A stretch of DNA of 64,000 nucleotides from positions 2,921,501-2,985,500 of the forward strand of contig NZ_CP029176.1 in assembly GCF_003352165.1 (NCBI RefSeq). The letters are read 5' to 3'. The notes beneath the pieces are model-generated. The model worked only from the letters and a program-made list of their open reading frames with translations, was not told the DNA's origin and searched no databases. The DNA comes from Acidibrevibacterium fodinaquatile. GTDB taxonomy: Bacteria > Pseudomonadota > Alphaproteobacteria > Acetobacterales > Acetobacteraceae. The position numbers were made by a program, and so were the translations under genes. Shown piece by piece: positions 63,354 through 64,000 of this stretch. Position 1 is the stretch's first letter, and each line of letters opens with the position of its first letter.

Positions 63354-64000
63354 GATGCCCGTCATAGGCCGCGACGATGCGCGCGACCAGGGGATGGCGC
63401 ACGACGTCATGCGCCGTGAAATGGGCGAAGGCGATCCCCTCGACGCCCGCCAGCACCTCCAGCGCATCGAGCAAGCCGGAACGCTGACCGGCGGGGAGAT
63501 CGATCTGGCTCGGATCGCCGGTGATCACCATGCGCGTGCCCTCCCCCATGCGGGTCAGGAACATCTTCATCTGCACCGGTGTCGTGTTCTGGGCCTCGTC
63601 GAGAATGACGAAGGCGTGCGCCAGCGTGCGCCCGCGCATGAACGCGAGCGGCGCGACCTCGATCTCGCCGCTGGCCAGCCGCCGCGTCACCTGCTCGGCC
63701 GGCATCATGTCGTTGAGCGCGTCATAGAGCGGGCGGAGATAGGGATCGACCTTCTCCTTGAGATCGCCGGGGAGAAAGCCAAGCCGCTCGCCAGCCTCGA
63801 CGGCGGGGCGCGAGAGCACGATGCGATCGACGCGGCCCGATTGCAGCATGGCGACCGCTTGCGCCACGGCGAGATAGGTCTTGCCGGTGCCGGCGGGGCC
63901 GACCGCGAACACCGCCTCGGCGCTGGCGAGAAGATCGATATAGCGCAATTGCCCGGGGCTGCGCGGCTCGACGGCGCCGCGGCGGGTGCGGATCGCCGGC
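63331..64000 (-). CDS. PhoH-family ATPase (PhoL/YbeZ), 5' part outside window
   Basis: About 222 codons of the C-terminal part are visible; the frame stays open through the last base, so the start lies beyond 64000. Walker [18 protein letters not shown], Walker [13 protein letters not shown] and the [12 protein letters not shown] motif identify the PhoH NTPase. [12 protein letters not shown] at the window edge is the normal approach to this domain. PhoH/YbeZ works with YbeY in rRNA metabolism. Confidence 0.93.
   Translation of the reverse strand, partial: PAIRTRRGAVEPRSPGQLRYIDLLASAEAVFAVGPAGTGKTYLAVAQAVAMLQSGRVDRIVLSRPAVEAGERLGFLPGDLKEKVDPYLRPLYDALNDMMPAEQVTRRLASGEIEVAPLAFMRGRTLAHAFVILDEAQNTTPVQMKMFLTRMGEGTRMVITGDPSQIDLPAGQRSGLLDALEVLAGVEGIAFAHFTAHDVVRHPLVARIVAAYDGHHGQRSKA

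Noticed and set aside
1-64000. tRNA, rRNA, CRISPR, insertion sequence or prophage genes
   Set aside because: I scanned the gaps and frames and saw no cloverleaf-like sequence, regular spaced repeats, transposase or phage proteins; a tRNAscan/Infernal run would be decisive.

Overview
The window is 64 kb of high-GC, gene-dense chromosome from an alphaproteobacterium, most likely a member of the Acetobacteraceae (Rhodospirillales). Supporting signs are the split F0 b/b' ATP synthase genes, a GcrA cell-cycle regulator, an ATP12 F1-assembly chaperone, a MetX/MetW pair, a PmtA-type phospholipid methyltransferase and a complete hpnA-G hopanoid cluster. The placement is inferred from gene content. 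I found no rRNA, tRNA, CRISPR array, transposase or phage gene. One damaged gene and several repeat families are the only signs of rearrangement.

Layout. 1-2.2 kb: 3' part of a cyclic-di-GMP enzyme (GGDEF end, globin-like sensor, GAF, EAL). 2.2-7.0 kb: metXW, facing a coupled aromatic amino acid operon (chorismate mutase, hisC-type aminotransferase, tyrC-type dehydrogenase). 7.0-10.2 kb: the F0 operon atpI-B-E-F'-F plus a lipoprotein. 10.4-15.3 kb: a 2-hydroxyacid dehydrogenase, a membrane-anchored formaldehyde-activating enzyme (DUF1097-Fae fusion), a frameshifted class III aminotransferase and a Bcr/CflA exporter. 15.5 kb: a low-complexity protein behind a near-perfect sigma-54 promoter. 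16-25.8 kb: one long minus-strand run hpnA-B-C-D-E-shc-hpnG-aroE-coaE-dnaQ, with hpnL divergent at 26 kb. 27-29.7 kb: prpD-prpC (methylcitrate cycle). 30 kb: a histone-H1-like Lys/Ala protein. 30.8-34.5 kb: MFS transporter, aspA and a P1 peptidase. 34.6-44.3 kb: rmuC, DUF423, aldo/keto reductase, two envelope-type genes (GT4, ABC exporter), a GntR regulator, a large unknown protein and an ELM1-like protein. 44.4-47 kb: a coupled operon of GT2, an SH3 protein and a three-piece nitrile/thiocyanate hydratase. 47-50 kb: clpS and clpA. 50-52.3 kb: nudix and murJ. 52.5-59.7 kb: phr, phosphoesterase, rarA, rlu, asmA-like, atp12, acylphosphatase. 59.8-64 kb, minus strand: pmtA, cspA, gcrA and phoH-ybeY-corC.

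Points most worth following up: (i) the DUF1097-Fae fusion, which would put formaldehyde capture at the inner membrane; (ii) the three-subunit hydratase with the split-beta architecture of thiocyanate hydrolase; (iii) a 107-bp two-hairpin repeat present twice, with a compensatory stem change, whose terminal TAG supplies the stop codon of three different genes; (iv) the consensus RpoN promoter in front of an uncharacterised Ala/Ser-rich protein; (v) a globin-coupled sensor with Tyr where the proximal His should be.
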